Below, one piece after another: positions 1-9,427 of a DNA stretch of 32,748 nt; within the stretch, counting starts at the first letter, position 1; every line of letters starts with the position of its first letter. This DNA comes from Isohypsibius dastychi (lineage: Eukaryota; Tardigrada; Eutardigrada; Parachela; Isohypsibiidae): positions 1 to 32,748 of the forward strand of contig JAQIWT010000131.1 of NCBI GenBank assembly GCA_034696485.1, written 5' to 3'. Position numbers and translations under genes: made by a program. The notes below the pieces were generated by a model, which had not been told where the DNA came from, searched no databases, and was given only the letters and a program-made list of their open reading frames with translations.

Positions 1-3000
1 AGTGAACTGACGGTGGACCGGTGGATGATTGAGGTAAGTGGGATAGGTTAAATGTGGGGTGAGGAGGTTTGCCTAAAGTTGTGTTCTCTGATCAGGTTGA
101 GCGAGTCCTGAATTCTCAAGAGGCTTTTGTTCTGAATCACAAGTTTTCGGTCCTTGTTCAAATTGCTGATATTGCTGCCGGGTCGAGCTATGAAAATGTC
201 CCTGAGATGATTCGGAAGAAGTTGACGAAGCTGCGATGCGTACTACAAGTGAAGAACCATGACAGCATGTGCCTTGCAAGATGTTTCGTTCTGGCGAATG
301 CTTTTTTGAATGAGGGAAATCAGTCGGCAGAATATAAAAAAGTTAAAGATAATCCAAGTCATCAGCGCATATTGGCCAGGCAACTTCTTGAACGTGTGGG
401 TCTACCAGAATCTGAGCTTACTTTGGATGCTCTACCCAGCTTTTCAAAGGTGTGTTTTCTTCTCTCATAAAGAATATTTATGAATTTAAACTGTACTGTA
501 CAGATTTTCCCGAACAAAAGAATCAGAGTTTTTGGGCTGGATCAAGGGAATGCTGTTATTTATGACAACAAGGTTGACAGTCTTCGGGAAATAAACCTGT
601 TGCATCACTCCAGTCATTTTGCTGTGCTGAAATCTCTTGCCGCTTTTTTCAAACGAAGTTATTGGTGCCAAAAATGCAGCAAGGGTTATGATCACCGAGG
701 AAAGCATAGATGTTCTTTCACATGTTCTGCATGCAGTAGACAGGACTGTCCCGGAGATAATGGTGATCCCCGCGTATGCCCAGACTGTCACGTCACTTTT
801 CATGGTGCCGATTGCTTTACCCATCACAAACTAGGACCAGTGCCAGGGCCCATGCACAAACGAATACCCATTTGCGATCAAGTTCAAATTTGCCAGACTT
901 GCTTGTGCCACGTGAGAATGATTCGTGAGGAGGGAGACCAGGCGCATCAGTGTGGAGAGGTCATGTGTCATGTTTGTTTTCGTCACGTCATGCCAGATCA
1001 TAAGTGTTATATGAAACCCATTCACTTCACCGACGAAAAGCTGGAAGCGCATGCAGCCGCTCGTTTTCTTTTCTTTGATTTTGAAACCTATGTGAAACCG
1101 GATGGAACTCTGTGTCCTAATCTTGCAACAGTTGAAAACGATGAAGGAGAGCGGTGGTTGTTTCCTGAGGACGGGATTGTGGGACCTGACGTCACAGATT
1201 CTCTATGTAAATTTTTGTTCCAAGACTGCCACAGGGATCATATCGTTATCGCTCATAATTTCAAATCCTTTGATGGAATATTCATCCTCCAGTGGCTCCT
1301 TCGGCATAATATCAAAGTTGATCCGATCATGAATGGTGGCAAAATTCTACAACTTCTTGTTCCCGATTTCGATATTTGTTTTAAAGACTCATATTCCTAT
1401 GTCCCATCCAGTTTGAAAAAATTTCCGGCAGTTGTTGGGCTTGACGATGTTCGAAAAGGAGATTTTCCCCATCGCTTTAACCGAGAAGAAAACTGGAACA
1501 AAATTATCCCTTTTCCCACAAAAGAAGATTTTGACTACAACAAAAAGAGCGATAAGGACAAGGCCAGTTTTGACAAGTGGTACGAAGCGGAAATGGAAGC
1601 GAAAAATGGACTTTATAATTTCAACGATGAATTCATTGAATATTGCCGGCAAGACACTACAGTCCTTCGCCTTTGTGTTCACAAGTTTCGGGATTTGTTT
1701 ATGGAAGTCAGTGGTGGAATCTGTCCCTTTACCGCAGCGTTAACGATTGCCGGTGTATGCATGACGTATCTAAGAGTTCGGTGTCTCAAAGAAAATTGTA
1801 TCGGTTTAATTCATCGTATGGAAATTGGAAAAAACCGGAAACAGTCAGTTAAAGCATTGAAATGGATGGAGTGGGTGGAGACCGAGAACAGAATTGCAAT
1901 ACAAACCAGTGTGGCTGGAGGGGAGAAAAAAGTTGGAAAATATTACTTGGACGGATACTGTGAGGAAGAAAACAGAGCTTATGAATTCAATGGTTGTCAC
2001 TGGCATGGTTGTCCCAAATGTAATCACCCGTCAACTATTCATCCCCAACGTGGAATTAGCATGGAGCTCATTTATAAAGAGGCCATGACCAGGGAAAAGT
2101 TTATTCGTAGCCAGGGAATGGACTTGACTGTTATGTGGGAACATGAATATGAAGCCAAACGGAACCAGGACTTTGAGTTTCGGACATTCGTTGATGAACA
2201 AGCTGTCAGAGTTCCACTGGCTCCTCGTGATGCGTTTAAGGGAGGCCGAGTTAATGCGTTCAAGCTTCTCCATAATGTCACTGTCGACGAAAAAATCCAT
2301 TACTTTGACGTCACTTCAGGTAATTCAATTCTGGTAATTTATTATGTCTTCGTAAATAACCAACTTTGTCCTGAATAGAATATCCGTTTATCAACAAGTA
2401 TGGCAAATATCCAGTAGGACATCCGACTGTTATACGGAAAGAGTTTAAGTCAGTTGATAACTACTATGGACTCGTGAAATGTACCGTCCTTCCTCCCCGT
2501 GGCCTACTCATACCGGTTATTCCTGTGGAGGTTAACGGCAAGCTGTACTTTCCTCTCTGCCGAGCCTGTGCGCGTCAGCAAGTCAAAAGTGCATGTAGCC
2601 ATTCAGATTCAGAACGTAGCCTTTCGGGAACTTGGTGCAGTCCAGAACTTATGAAAGCCGTTACATTGGGTTACAAGGTGGGACCTTCACTCATTTATAT
2701 AACCAAAGCTGAATTGAAATAACTGGGTAATTTCCTCCAGGTGACTCATATTGAGGAAGTCTGGCATTATGAAGAGACTGAAGCCGGTCTTTTTGCAAAG
2801 TACATTGATACGTTTCTCAAGTTGAAAACTGAAGCGTCTGGGTGGCCTGATAACATTCAGTCAGAAACGGAAAAGGAGGCGTACTTGGTCGATTTTATGC
2901 AGCATGAGAATGTGCAGTTAGAGCCGGAAAAGGTACTGACCAACCCCGGACTCCGTAGCTTGGCCAAGTTGTGTCTGAATTCCATGTGGGGTCGTCTCGG

Positions 3001-3716
3001 GATGAGGGAGAATAAATTAAGGACAGAGTATGTCAACACCCCCGAACGATTCAATGAGCTGTTGCTGTCTGGGATGTACACCGTTAGTGGATTCGACATG
3101 TTTAGTGAGGATGTGGTTGTTGTGCAGTACAAGAGTGAAGAGGAGTTTGTCGAGGTGAACCCTACAGTTAATGTGGTCATTGCGGCGTAAGCGATCCGTT
3201 TCTTGTACTTTGTGGCTCCTCTGATAGACATTGTACAGGTTTACAACTTGTTTGGCTCGTCTTCACTTGTATCAGTTCATGGAAAAACTTGGATCCCAGC
3301 TTCTATATTGCGACACTGACTCCGTCATCTTCAGTCATAAGCCCGGTCAGTACCTTCCTCCAACCGGAAACTTTCTTGGCGATCTCACCAGCGAACTGAA
3401 GCCTGACCAATGGATCACCAGCTTTGGTTCTCTTGGACCCAAATGTTATGGATATCAGACCAACAAGGGGCAGACTTGCATCAAAATCAAGGGGCATACC
3501 ATCAACGGAGAGACCAAGAAGCAGTTAAACTTTGAAACTCTTTTGAGAATTCTTTGCGATAAATCTACTGAAGTTATCAAGTACTCCAATGTTCTTCAAC
3601 GTAACAGAAAACTCATGTCTATTTATCAGACTGATGCCACTAAAATATGGCGCGTCACTTATGACAAGCGCTATATTATTGACGACGAATTTAACACGTT
3701 GCCGTACGGATATTAA
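1..3716 (+). CDS. Protein-primed family B DNA polymerase (Polinton pPolB), 5' end missing
   Basis: Replicative polymerase of the element. Six exons join in frame: 1-33, 96-449, 504-2319, 2379-2677, 2741-3186 and 3239-3716. Introns are 52-63 bp with GT-AG ends. About 1,140 residues are present; the start lies upstream of the window. Seen in order: a Cys/His-rich zinc-finger-like region (about 660-1020); 3'-5' exonuclease motifs FDFET (near 1075), HNFKSFDG (near 1255) and YCRQDTTVL (near 1640); FKGGR before polymerase motif A (SEYPFINKYGKYPVGHP, spanning the intron at 2320-2378); motif B KLCLNSMWG (near 2968); and motif C YCDTDSVIF (near 3307). Every catalytic motif is intact and there is no frameshift. 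The stop codon overlaps the stop of the convergent TBP gene. The first intron (34-95) rests on splice consensus, its typical length and an open upstream frame. Confidence 0.95.
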
Positions 3717-4228
3717 ATCAATAAATTTATTTCCAATTTGGCAGCCATCAGTTCGAGTTCGCTCTTTGCACCCAAGAGATTAATTTTACCAGAATGAAAC
3801 AAAACAGCGGTACAGTCACTCAGCTTGACAGCCAATCCACAAAATAACTCTGGACAGTACACGACATTGAGAGACACACTGATATCTTCGAGCTTCAGTC
3901 TTCGGCCAATATCAAGAGCGGCAATAATATTCACGACTTTGAAATTGGTTAAAACACAGTGATACCCGACAGACTTGATTTTACTGCAGAAAAGTTTGGC
4001 GAGGTCCTCGGACTCCGCAACAGATTTTCCCCCATTTATCGTCATTTTTCCATTAGAATACAACTGGCAGTGAGCTTTGATCGGGGTGAGTACTCGCACT
4101 AATAATCCGGAAAATTTCCTGGGCAAATATAGTGCCATTGGAAGAACTGTCTCGAGATGCTTCAGGTCGAGAGTACATCCGAGGAATCCCGTGGCAACAA
4201 CATTAGCGATCCCGAGTACTCCAGCCAT
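3713..4228 (-). CDS. TATA-binding protein (TBP) homologue encoded by the Polinton
   Basis: A 171-aa protein made almost entirely of the two-repeat TBP saddle. Repeat 1 has NVVATGFLGCTLDLK (residues 9-23), YLPRKFSG (34-41) and YSNGKM (57-62). Repeat 2 follows the linker FKVVNIIAALDI and has PELFCGL (126-132) and VLFHSGKI (142-149), then LGAKS. These match eukaryotic TBP segments in the same order and at close to the same spacing. The four DNA-kinking phenylalanine positions are F39, Y57, F129 and F144, so all are aromatic. There is no N-terminal extension. By family knowledge it should bend TATA DNA and recruit TFIIB/TFIIA-like factors; use on the element's own promoters is inference. The ATG context is strong (ACAATGG). 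The start lies inside the upstream 4162-4647 ORF, and the stop overlaps the pPolB stop. Confidence 0.9.
   Translation of the reverse strand: MAGVLGIANVVATGFLGCTLDLKHLETVLPMALYLPRKFSGLLVRVLTPIKAHCQLYSNGKMTINGGKSVAESEDLAKLFCSKIKSVGYHCVLTNFKVVNIIAALDIGRRLKLEDISVSLNVVYCPELFCGLAVKLSDCTAVLFHSGKINLLGAKSELELMAAKLEINLLI
3720..3731. terminator. Palindromic, bidirectional poly(A) signal
   Basis: AATAAATTTATT reads AATAAA on both strands. It sits at the tail-to-tail junction of pPolB and TBP, whose stop codons overlap at 3713-3716, so one 12-bp palindrome can serve both transcripts. Confidence 0.65.
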
Positions 4229-4647
4229 TGTCCAAACACCAGAGCTTTCTGGAGCGTAGTTTTTTCAAATTTACAGAGTTCCTCAAAGAGTGGGCAGCCA
4301 CAGGAGTCCAGGTCAGTCACTTTACTGAGATATTTCTCCAGTGTACGAGCTTTGTCCAGTCCCTTTGCGTAAAAATCGAGGAATGAGCAGCGAAGATGGT
4401 GTTTCATACCCTCAAAAGCCAACTCGATTTGGTCGTGTCGGTACTCTCCAGTTTCGCGCCAGTCAATCCCATGTGACCAATTTGATTGGTTTTGCAGGTC
4501 CTTTTTATGAGATGCAGATCCAGGTGGTAAACTCAAGGTGAACTGACCCAAAATGCCTAGGGTGGGCGAAAAATACGCGACGCGTTTTAAGTGTTTGATT
4601 TTATCAATCAGGAACCAATCGGCATCGACAACCACGTGATGTGCCAT
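4162..4647 (-). CDS. RNase-H-fold-like protein of a family common in animal mobile elements
   Basis: 161 aa, ATG in strong context (ATAATGG), preceded by a TATATAAG box at 4695-4702. It opens with VVVDADWF and later has YAKGLDKARTLEKYLSKV followed by LDSCGCPLFEEL. From memory this layout (N-terminal V-D-x-x-x-F strand, a Y-x-K-G-x-x-K segment, then an x-x-CP-x-x-x-x-L segment) matches an uncharacterised RNase-H-fold-like family widespread in cnidarian and arthropod genomes and virus-like elements. Activity is unknown. Its last 67 nt overlap the first codons of the TBP gene in another frame, so the two may share a transcript. The family assignment is a pattern match, not a search result. Confidence 0.6.
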   Translation of the reverse strand: MAHHVVVDADWFLIDKIKHLKRVAYFSPTLGILGQFTLSLPPGSASHKKDLQNQSNWSHGIDWRETGEYRHDQIELAFEGMKHHLRCSFLDFYAKGLDKARTLEKYLSKVTDLDSCGCPLFEELCKFEKTTLQKALVFGQWLEYSGSLMLLPRDSSDVLST

Positions 4648-4694
4648 TATGACGTAGTGTCGCGATGAATACGATACGTCAGAGGGAGGTGGGC

Positions 4695-4702
4695 CTTATA
4701 TA
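4695..4702 (-). promoter_or_regulatory. TATA box (TATATAAG) for the RNase-H-like/TBP transcript
   Basis: TATATAAG on the minus strand, 48 nt before the ATG at 4647. The same octamer precedes the PC4-like gene and the small Cys-rich gene at similar distances. Confidence 0.7.
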
Positions 4703-4877
4703 GTATCAGTACGAGACGGTCCAAAAGTACGTGCCAGTAATCGGGAATGGTTTTCCCATATACATTAGCATGTTGATGCGGTCGAAGACCTAGGGCTAGC
4801 ATTCGAGAATGGCTCACCTTCATTCGTTAGTAACCTTGTGTGGCCTCGACTCATTGACTACATGTTATAGCAGATGG

Positions 4878-4885
4878 TATATAAG
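4878..4885 (+). promoter_or_regulatory. TATA box (TATATAAG) of the PC4-like gene
   Basis: TATATAAG lies 53 nt upstream of the ATG at 4938. Transcription would begin near 4905-4912, downstream of the out-of-context ATG at 4809, which supports 4938 as the true start. It is divergent from the box at 4695-4702, giving a roughly 290-bp bidirectional control region (4648-4937). Confidence 0.75.
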
Positions 4886-4937
4886 ACAAGTTTCTCCATC
4901 CAAGAGTCATTCATTCATCTCTTCATCATTCTTCGCA

Positions 4938-6055
4938 ATGGAATTTCCTCATCTCTTCGTCTCTCCCTTGAAGAAAGCCAGTCGTCACAAACTTCCCGCG
5001 CTCGTTATGCCACCCCGACCAGTGACTTCGGTGAGTGCCACACCAGGTAAAAAGTCGTTGAAGCGACCACTGGAAGACACCGTTGAGAGTCCGTGGAAGT
5101 TCCCAGCAGTGGAGAAACCCAAGGAAGCCTTTTTCGTCTTCAATGGAACTCCAGTCTTCAAGATCGCGTGAGTCAAACCAATTTTTTTTTTTGAATTCTG
5201 GATTTATCAGTTCAGGTTTAATATGAATCGAATTTTTTCTATTACAATTAAATTGAGGCAAAATCCTAAAGTTGACTCGATTCTAGGTTTGACAAATTTG
5301 TTTGCGTTCAAATTATTAATGGAAAGTTGGCCTTTGTTTTCTCCGAGTGGAAGTTCCAACCTGGAACTGGGTGGACTCATAATCCCAACAAGTCAATTAG
5401 CATGTCTCTGGAAGAATTTTTCAAGCTGTCTGCCATGGTTTTGGATGGTCGAGGGGAATATCAAGAGGCTGCCTTGGCTCCCATGTTGTTGTTAAAGTAC
5501 CATACTTACTTCACTTGGTCCAAATTCAATGGAACTCCATTAGCTTCAGTTCGCCAGTACTTTGTGAATGGGGGTGGGGACTTGTTGCCAACCAAGAGAG
5601 GAATTAGCTTCGGTCAGAAAGGATATGAAACTCTTAAGCAACTTATCCATTCCATGGTCTTGGTTAACACTGCTGCCACTTTGGAAGACCCCAAGACCCC
5701 AGTTAAGGGAGGGATTATGGATTTTGAGTTGGTCAAGTTGACTTTCGCCAACGTCATCCTGCAAAACATTTTGGATGCCCGTGTTGCCGCTTGTGGAATT
5801 TGTGAGACCGATATTCATCAGTGCCAGACCAAGGAGTTCCCAACCAAACAGGAAGTCATGGACGCAGTTGAGTTGGCCAAGAAGAAGAAACTAATGGAAG
5901 GTCTTTTGTTTAATTGCAATGCTGTGACATGCCGACAGTTTGTGGCTCTTGACTTTGAGAAGTGGTTTTCGGAGAACGCTGATTGGATTTCTGGAACTGT
6001 TGCCTCTACCTTCTCTCAGTTGTATGTTGTCACGGCTAGCCAAATTCCTGTTTAG
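4938..6055 (+). CDS. Tandem PC4-domain (ssDNA-binding transcription coactivator-like) protein
   Basis: Two exons, 4938-5167 and 5287-6055, join in frame around a 119-bp GT-AG intron and give 332 aa. The N-terminal 60 residues are basic and Pro-rich. The first PC4-like domain runs across the splice: VFKIAFDKFVCVQ, then NGKLAFVFSEW, then KSISMSLEEFFKL. It follows the PC4 order of strand, R/K-rich strands, G-I-S-L and a W/F-x-x-L helix. A second copy follows with ASVRQYFVNGGG, LLPTKRGISF and YETLKQLI. The C-terminal part has CGICETD and a lysine run. PC4 proteins bind ssDNA or melted promoters and act as coactivators. Here the role could be replication ssDNA binding, transcription, or both. The start is chosen by the TATA box and the compact leader. 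Confidence 0.75.
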
Positions 6056-6250
6056 ATTTTTCTCGACTTGTAGTAAATTCGGCCTCGTTTTTGGTAACAT
6101 TGTTAAAACAGAACCAGTAAATTTCTCCACTTGTTATATTCCGGTTCGTTATTTTCCTATGGAGTTAGGCTTAGAACACGAACGTTTTTTCTTTCTCGGT
6201 AAATTTATCGATCGCTTTTTTTACACATGTGCAAATTTTGACGTCACATT
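6056..6250. other. Short convergent intergenic spacer
   Basis: 195 bp between the convergent ends of the PC4-like gene and the protease. It contains a TGACGTCA octamer at 6239-6246. No gene is seen. Confidence 0.5.
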
Positions 6251-6742
6251 TCACCGATCAATGAGAAACTCGACGTCTAAAAGTGACGTTTTCAAGTCAA
6301 ACTTGCGATTTACATACAGGCGGACCATCTGGTCATTCGCGTGAGTATTCATTGAAAAACACTTTAGAATTTTAGAGAAAGATTTTCCAGAAGCTCTCTT
6401 CAGAATAAAAAACATGCAGTATTGACCACATACTGTGGTAAAGTTGGATTGGAGAGCTTGATCTTGCTTGATGACGATGTTGTTTTCCAGTATGGGCAGT
6501 TCAAAGTAATGGTATGCAGGTGATTTTCCAAATGAGTCAAAATATTCAATGACGTCATCCACGTCTTGATAAACTGCCACCCAGTGCTCTCCAGGTTCGT
6601 TTGAGGGATCCGTATTGATAATGCATGCTGAAGGCAACTTGTCAAAATAATCAGGAACTTTATCAGCCGGGAAAACCCCGTGAAAAATGTCACAAGTCCG
6701 CACATGCTCCCGCAGGGGCCGACTGATTTCTTCGGCGTTCAT
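6251..6742 (-). CDS. Adenain-type cysteine protease (maturation protease)
   Basis: 163 aa. The Ulp1/adenain catalytic set is visible: His53 in GEHWVAVY, Asp69 in YFDSFG, Gln98, and Cys105 in VCGQYC exactly seven residues after the Gln, the spacing found in adenovirus protease. By family knowledge it cleaves capsid and core precursors in the assembling particle. Candidate sites of the form Q-x-G-x-G or Q-x-G-G-x occur in three other proteins of this element. Its ATG overlaps the stop of the major capsid gene as ATGA, so it is the last gene of the structural block. No TATA-like box is seen just upstream. Confidence 0.92.
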   Translation of the reverse strand: MNAEEISRPLREHVRTCDIFHGVFPADKVPDYFDKLPSACIINTDPSNEPGEHWVAVYQDVDDVIEYFDSFGKSPAYHYFELPILENNIVIKQDQALQSNFTTVCGQYCMFFILKRASGKSFSKILKCFSMNTHANDQMVRLYVNRKFDLKTSLLDVEFLIDR

Positions 6743-8070
6743 GTTGCAAAGTCAGCAATAATTTGACGATGTTGATTAATTTCCAGTATGCTGTCGTAGA
6801 CCATAAGGCAGACCATCATGACCGTTTCAGGTAGTCCAGTTCCGAAAGTCACCGACACACTTAAATTACCCTGTTTGATTAGAGTGAGGGGTCCACGCCC
6901 TGTTCCACCAGGTGTCAAGTCGAATCCAAAGACAGTCATGCCTTGCTCGAACTCTTCTCTGTTGAACGGTACTTCTCCGAACGGGCTGTTACGCTGTTGA
7001 AGAGTATCCAAGAGCCCATCGTAGCATTCAAGTGACTGGTGAAGCGCAAAATCTGATCGGTAGGGTTTGGTTGGGTACGACTGGCCGTCAACTTCAACCG
7101 ATAGCTGTCGGACTTTGTAATGTTGAAAGTTGAACGGATTCTTCTTTGATGATCCATGAAAGTCAGTACTGGACACAAATCCCACCAACATGATTTTCGG
7201 TAACTGTCCAATGTGTAGATTGCTGACTATAGTAGACTGTGTGTCCTTGGTGATATCTGTCACTCTCATCACCACACGTTCCAGGTGATATTTCACGGTC
7301 TTCTGTTGTAATTGCTGAGTAACGGCGAGCATGTAATCCGGTGACGGGATATATCGTCGAACAGCTAATCGAGGATTTTTAATAAATGCCTTGAACTGTT
7401 TGTTTGGGTCGGTGTCCCACACACGAAGTGAGAATTCCGGCCGACTCATAACGAACCGAATGTTCAGCCCCATACCCGTGATCAGAGGTTTGTTTTGATC
7501 GAATAAATCAGCAGCAATTCTTCCAGACAACTGTACGTATTGTTTGCGCTTGAAAAACGCACGTCGCGAGATTTCACCGCCGTTAGTGTCGTCATTCAGC
7601 TTTCCCGGGTCATCAAGATAAAACAAACTCGAGCTCATCTGAGACTTGAGTGAATTTGCAGAGTGAAACAGTAGTGTTTCCATGTAGGCACGATATGCAT
7701 AATAATTTGACGAGTCCGTAATGGTTCGTCCACTTAATTCTATGGTTAAGTTTTGAAACAGGGAATGCAGAAAATTGTTGACTGGGGCAGCCAAGTCGTC
7801 ATCTTCGATAATCTTCCAGTCTGCTGCTCCAACCTTGACTTTAATTGCAACTTCCAACTCCAAATATACGTCATTGAGCGCCAAAAGTCCATGGCTGCAA
7901 GGTGGAATGTAAAATGTAATTTCACCCGAACTTCCTTCCTCGGTCAAGATAGTGACCGGGTTGATGCGTTCATGTTCCGTTCGCCATCGATCGGTAAAAG
8001 ATGCGGGGATTGCAAATAGTTGGTTCTCCATTTGCATCGCTGGTTCAGAATTCTCCAGTAGGAAAGCCAT
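6739..8070 (-). CDS. Major capsid protein (double jelly-roll, Polinton type)
   Basis: 443 aa, the usual length for Polinton major capsid proteins. The N-terminal jelly-roll start (INPVT...ITFYIPPCSHGLLALNDVYLEL) and the conserved PVNNFLHSLFQNLTIELSG / YAYRAYMETLLFHS / SSLFYLDDPG segment match the family often annotated in animal genomes as F54H12.2-like. The rest (KPLITGMGLNIRF; PFNFQHYKVRQLSVEVDG; SLECYDG) also fits. It should form pseudo-hexameric capsomers. It sits three nt after the pVI-like gene stop and overlaps the protease start by four nt. No frameshift is present. Confidence 0.93.
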   Translation of the reverse strand: MAFLLENSEPAMQMENQLFAIPASFTDRWRTEHERINPVTILTEEGSSGEITFYIPPCSHGLLALNDVYLELEVAIKVKVGAADWKIIEDDDLAAPVNNFLHSLFQNLTIELSGRTITDSSNYYAYRAYMETLLFHSANSLKSQMSSSLFYLDDPGKLNDDTNGGEISRRAFFKRKQYVQLSGRIAADLFDQNKPLITGMGLNIRFVMSRPEFSLRVWDTDPNKQFKAFIKNPRLAVRRYIPSPDYMLAVTQQLQQKTVKYHLERVVMRVTDITKDTQSTIVSNLHIGQLPKIMLVGFVSSTDFHGSSKKNPFNFQHYKVRQLSVEVDGQSYPTKPYRSDFALHQSLECYDGLLDTLQQRNSPFGEVPFNREEFEQGMTVFGFDLTPGGTGRGPLTLIKQGNLSVSVTFGTGLPETVMMVCLMVYDSILEINQHRQIIADFAT

Positions 8071-8073
8071 GAT

Positions 8074-8478
8074 TTAAAATGAATCAGGAATATCGTAAGG
8101 TGGTATTCTCTTTGGTGGACGTTTTTTCTTCGTCACTCCTTTACGTTTACGTTTCCCACTGCCTTCTTGAGGTAGAAATCGTTTTGCTATTGCTTGCTGA
8201 GCCTGTGCTGACACTTCTTTAATAGCCCCATCTGCAGCTTCTTTCAAGTGCGGCATTGCCGCCGACATGGCTGCTTTTGCGTGTGGTGCTGCTTGTTGGA
8301 ACAGAGGTTTGACAAAGTTTCCAATTTTGCTAAAGATGTTCTTCAGTATTTGGCCAAACGCCCCTGATCCGTTTTGGTATGCACTTCCTCGGTACCTGGT
8401 CATTGGACCAGAACCGTATTGAACAATAAATACGTCATCGTAGCGCCGCGGGTCTGGGACATAGGGTATCAGAGGCAT
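8074..8478 (-). CDS. Small basic virion protein (adenovirus pVI/core-like)
   Basis: 134 aa. It has a short N-terminal part, a predicted amphipathic helix (FGQILKNIFSKIGNFVKPLF), an Ala-rich helical region and a highly basic tail with KRKRKG and KKKRPPKR. Three GSG sites occur in the form Q-x-G-S-G (near residues 20, 36 and 110). They match the adenain consensus and would separate a leader, an amphipathic segment and a DNA-binding tail. Position between penton and major capsid genes, with 2- and 3-nt spacers, supports a virion role. Membrane lysis or DNA condensation is inferred from composition only. Confidence 0.75.
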   Translation of the reverse strand: MPLIPYVPDPRRYDDVFIVQYGSGPMTRYRGSAYQNGSGAFGQILKNIFSKIGNFVKPLFQQAAPHAKAAMSAAMPHLKEAADGAIKEVSAQAQQAIAKRFLPQEGSGKRKRKGVTKKKRPPKRIPPYDIPDSF

Positions 8479-8480
8479 TT

Positions 8481-9425
8481 TCAGTATGGGCGTAGTGGTC
8501 GGAAATGTAGTTTGACTAAGGTTTTTCCTGTAGCGAATTTTGCTGTTTCTTCCAAGTCAGTACTAATACTGATATTAATGTTCTCAAAGTGATTTGTCAA
8601 CACCGGGGTGTAATGTGGAATATCAAATCTTTCTGTAATTAAATCCATGAAGCTTCCTTTAATAGGCACAGTCCTAATAATCTGTGCGGCAGAATCTCCC
8701 ATCAGAGAATAATCAGCGACATCGCAATAAACAAAGAGACTTTGGTTCCCAAGTAGAGGGTTGAGTGGTCGAGGTGCGATCATGGTTGGTGACAGGTGGA
8801 TATGGCTTTTGGATTTGTGATATAAATTGACAACCTCTTTGACAAGGTCCTCGTTCCGCTCACAAATCTGAGTTGAGTAAATATCACTGTGGTCGAATCC
8901 AAAAATCTTTTGCAAAGCGATCGAGTCTGGTGGGAAAAAAACATGGACTCGTTCATTCCCCAGCATAATTTTGATCCGATGGTCAGTTGATGAAACGATA
9001 TCAGCAGTAAATGCTTTATCGTTTGGGCATCGACTAGGTTGCAGGTAGTTGACTGCTCCTTCTGGTCGCAATAGATTAAACTGTAAGAGTTCTGGAATAT
9101 TTTCTCTGAGTACATTGAGAAATGCCTCCGGTGTGGAGTAATGTCCAGGTGGAAATGTGATCACGTGATCGGTGGACTTGTAAGAAATTTCTTCATCAGC
9201 AACAGGCTGAATTATCTCCGTAATTGTTCGCACAATAATGCGTTGTGATTGCGAAAGAGTCGATAAAGAGTTCATGTACTGCATTTCGACCAGAGCCACT
9301 TCCCATTTCCCTCTCAGATTGACCACGTGCTTGAGTTTAGTGGTCCAGTCTGCCGCTGTGTTACGATAGTACTGGTCCATCGAAGCATCGGACGGTAAAG
9401 TAATGTAAAACGGAGATTCATGCAT
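8481..9425 (-). CDS. Minor capsid protein (penton-type single jelly roll)
   Basis: 314 aa. The opening FYITLPSDASMDQYYRNTAADWTTKL and the following GKWEVALVEMQYM are the hallmark of Polinton minor capsid/penton proteins. Later features are FPPGHYSTPEAFLNVL, FVYCDVADYSLMGDSAAQIIRTVP and the C-terminal TGKTLVKLHFRP strand. By homology it forms the pentameric vertices. The gene follows the integrase by two nt and precedes the pVI-like gene by two nt. Confidence 0.9.
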   Translation of the reverse strand: MHESPFYITLPSDASMDQYYRNTAADWTTKLKHVVNLRGKWEVALVEMQYMNSLSTLSQSQRIIVRTITEIIQPVADEEISYKSTDHVITFPPGHYSTPEAFLNVLRENIPELLQFNLLRPEGAVNYLQPSRCPNDKAFTADIVSSTDHRIKIMLGNERVHVFFPPDSIALQKIFGFDHSDIYSTQICERNEDLVKEVVNLYHKSKSHIHLSPTMIAPRPLNPLLGNQSLFVYCDVADYSLMGDSAAQIIRTVPIKGSFMDLITERFDIPHYTPVLTNHFENINISISTDLEETAKFATGKTLVKLHFRPLRPY

Positions 9426-9427
9426 GA

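Noticed and set aside
69-470. Apparent separate 133-aa protein with a non-ATG start
   Set aside because: It has no ATG and splices in frame to both neighbours; it is an exon of pPolB (96-449).
4809-4937. Longer N-terminus for the PC4-like protein
   Set aside because: The TATA box at 4878-4885 lies inside it, so the transcript most likely starts after 4809 and uses the ATG at 4938.
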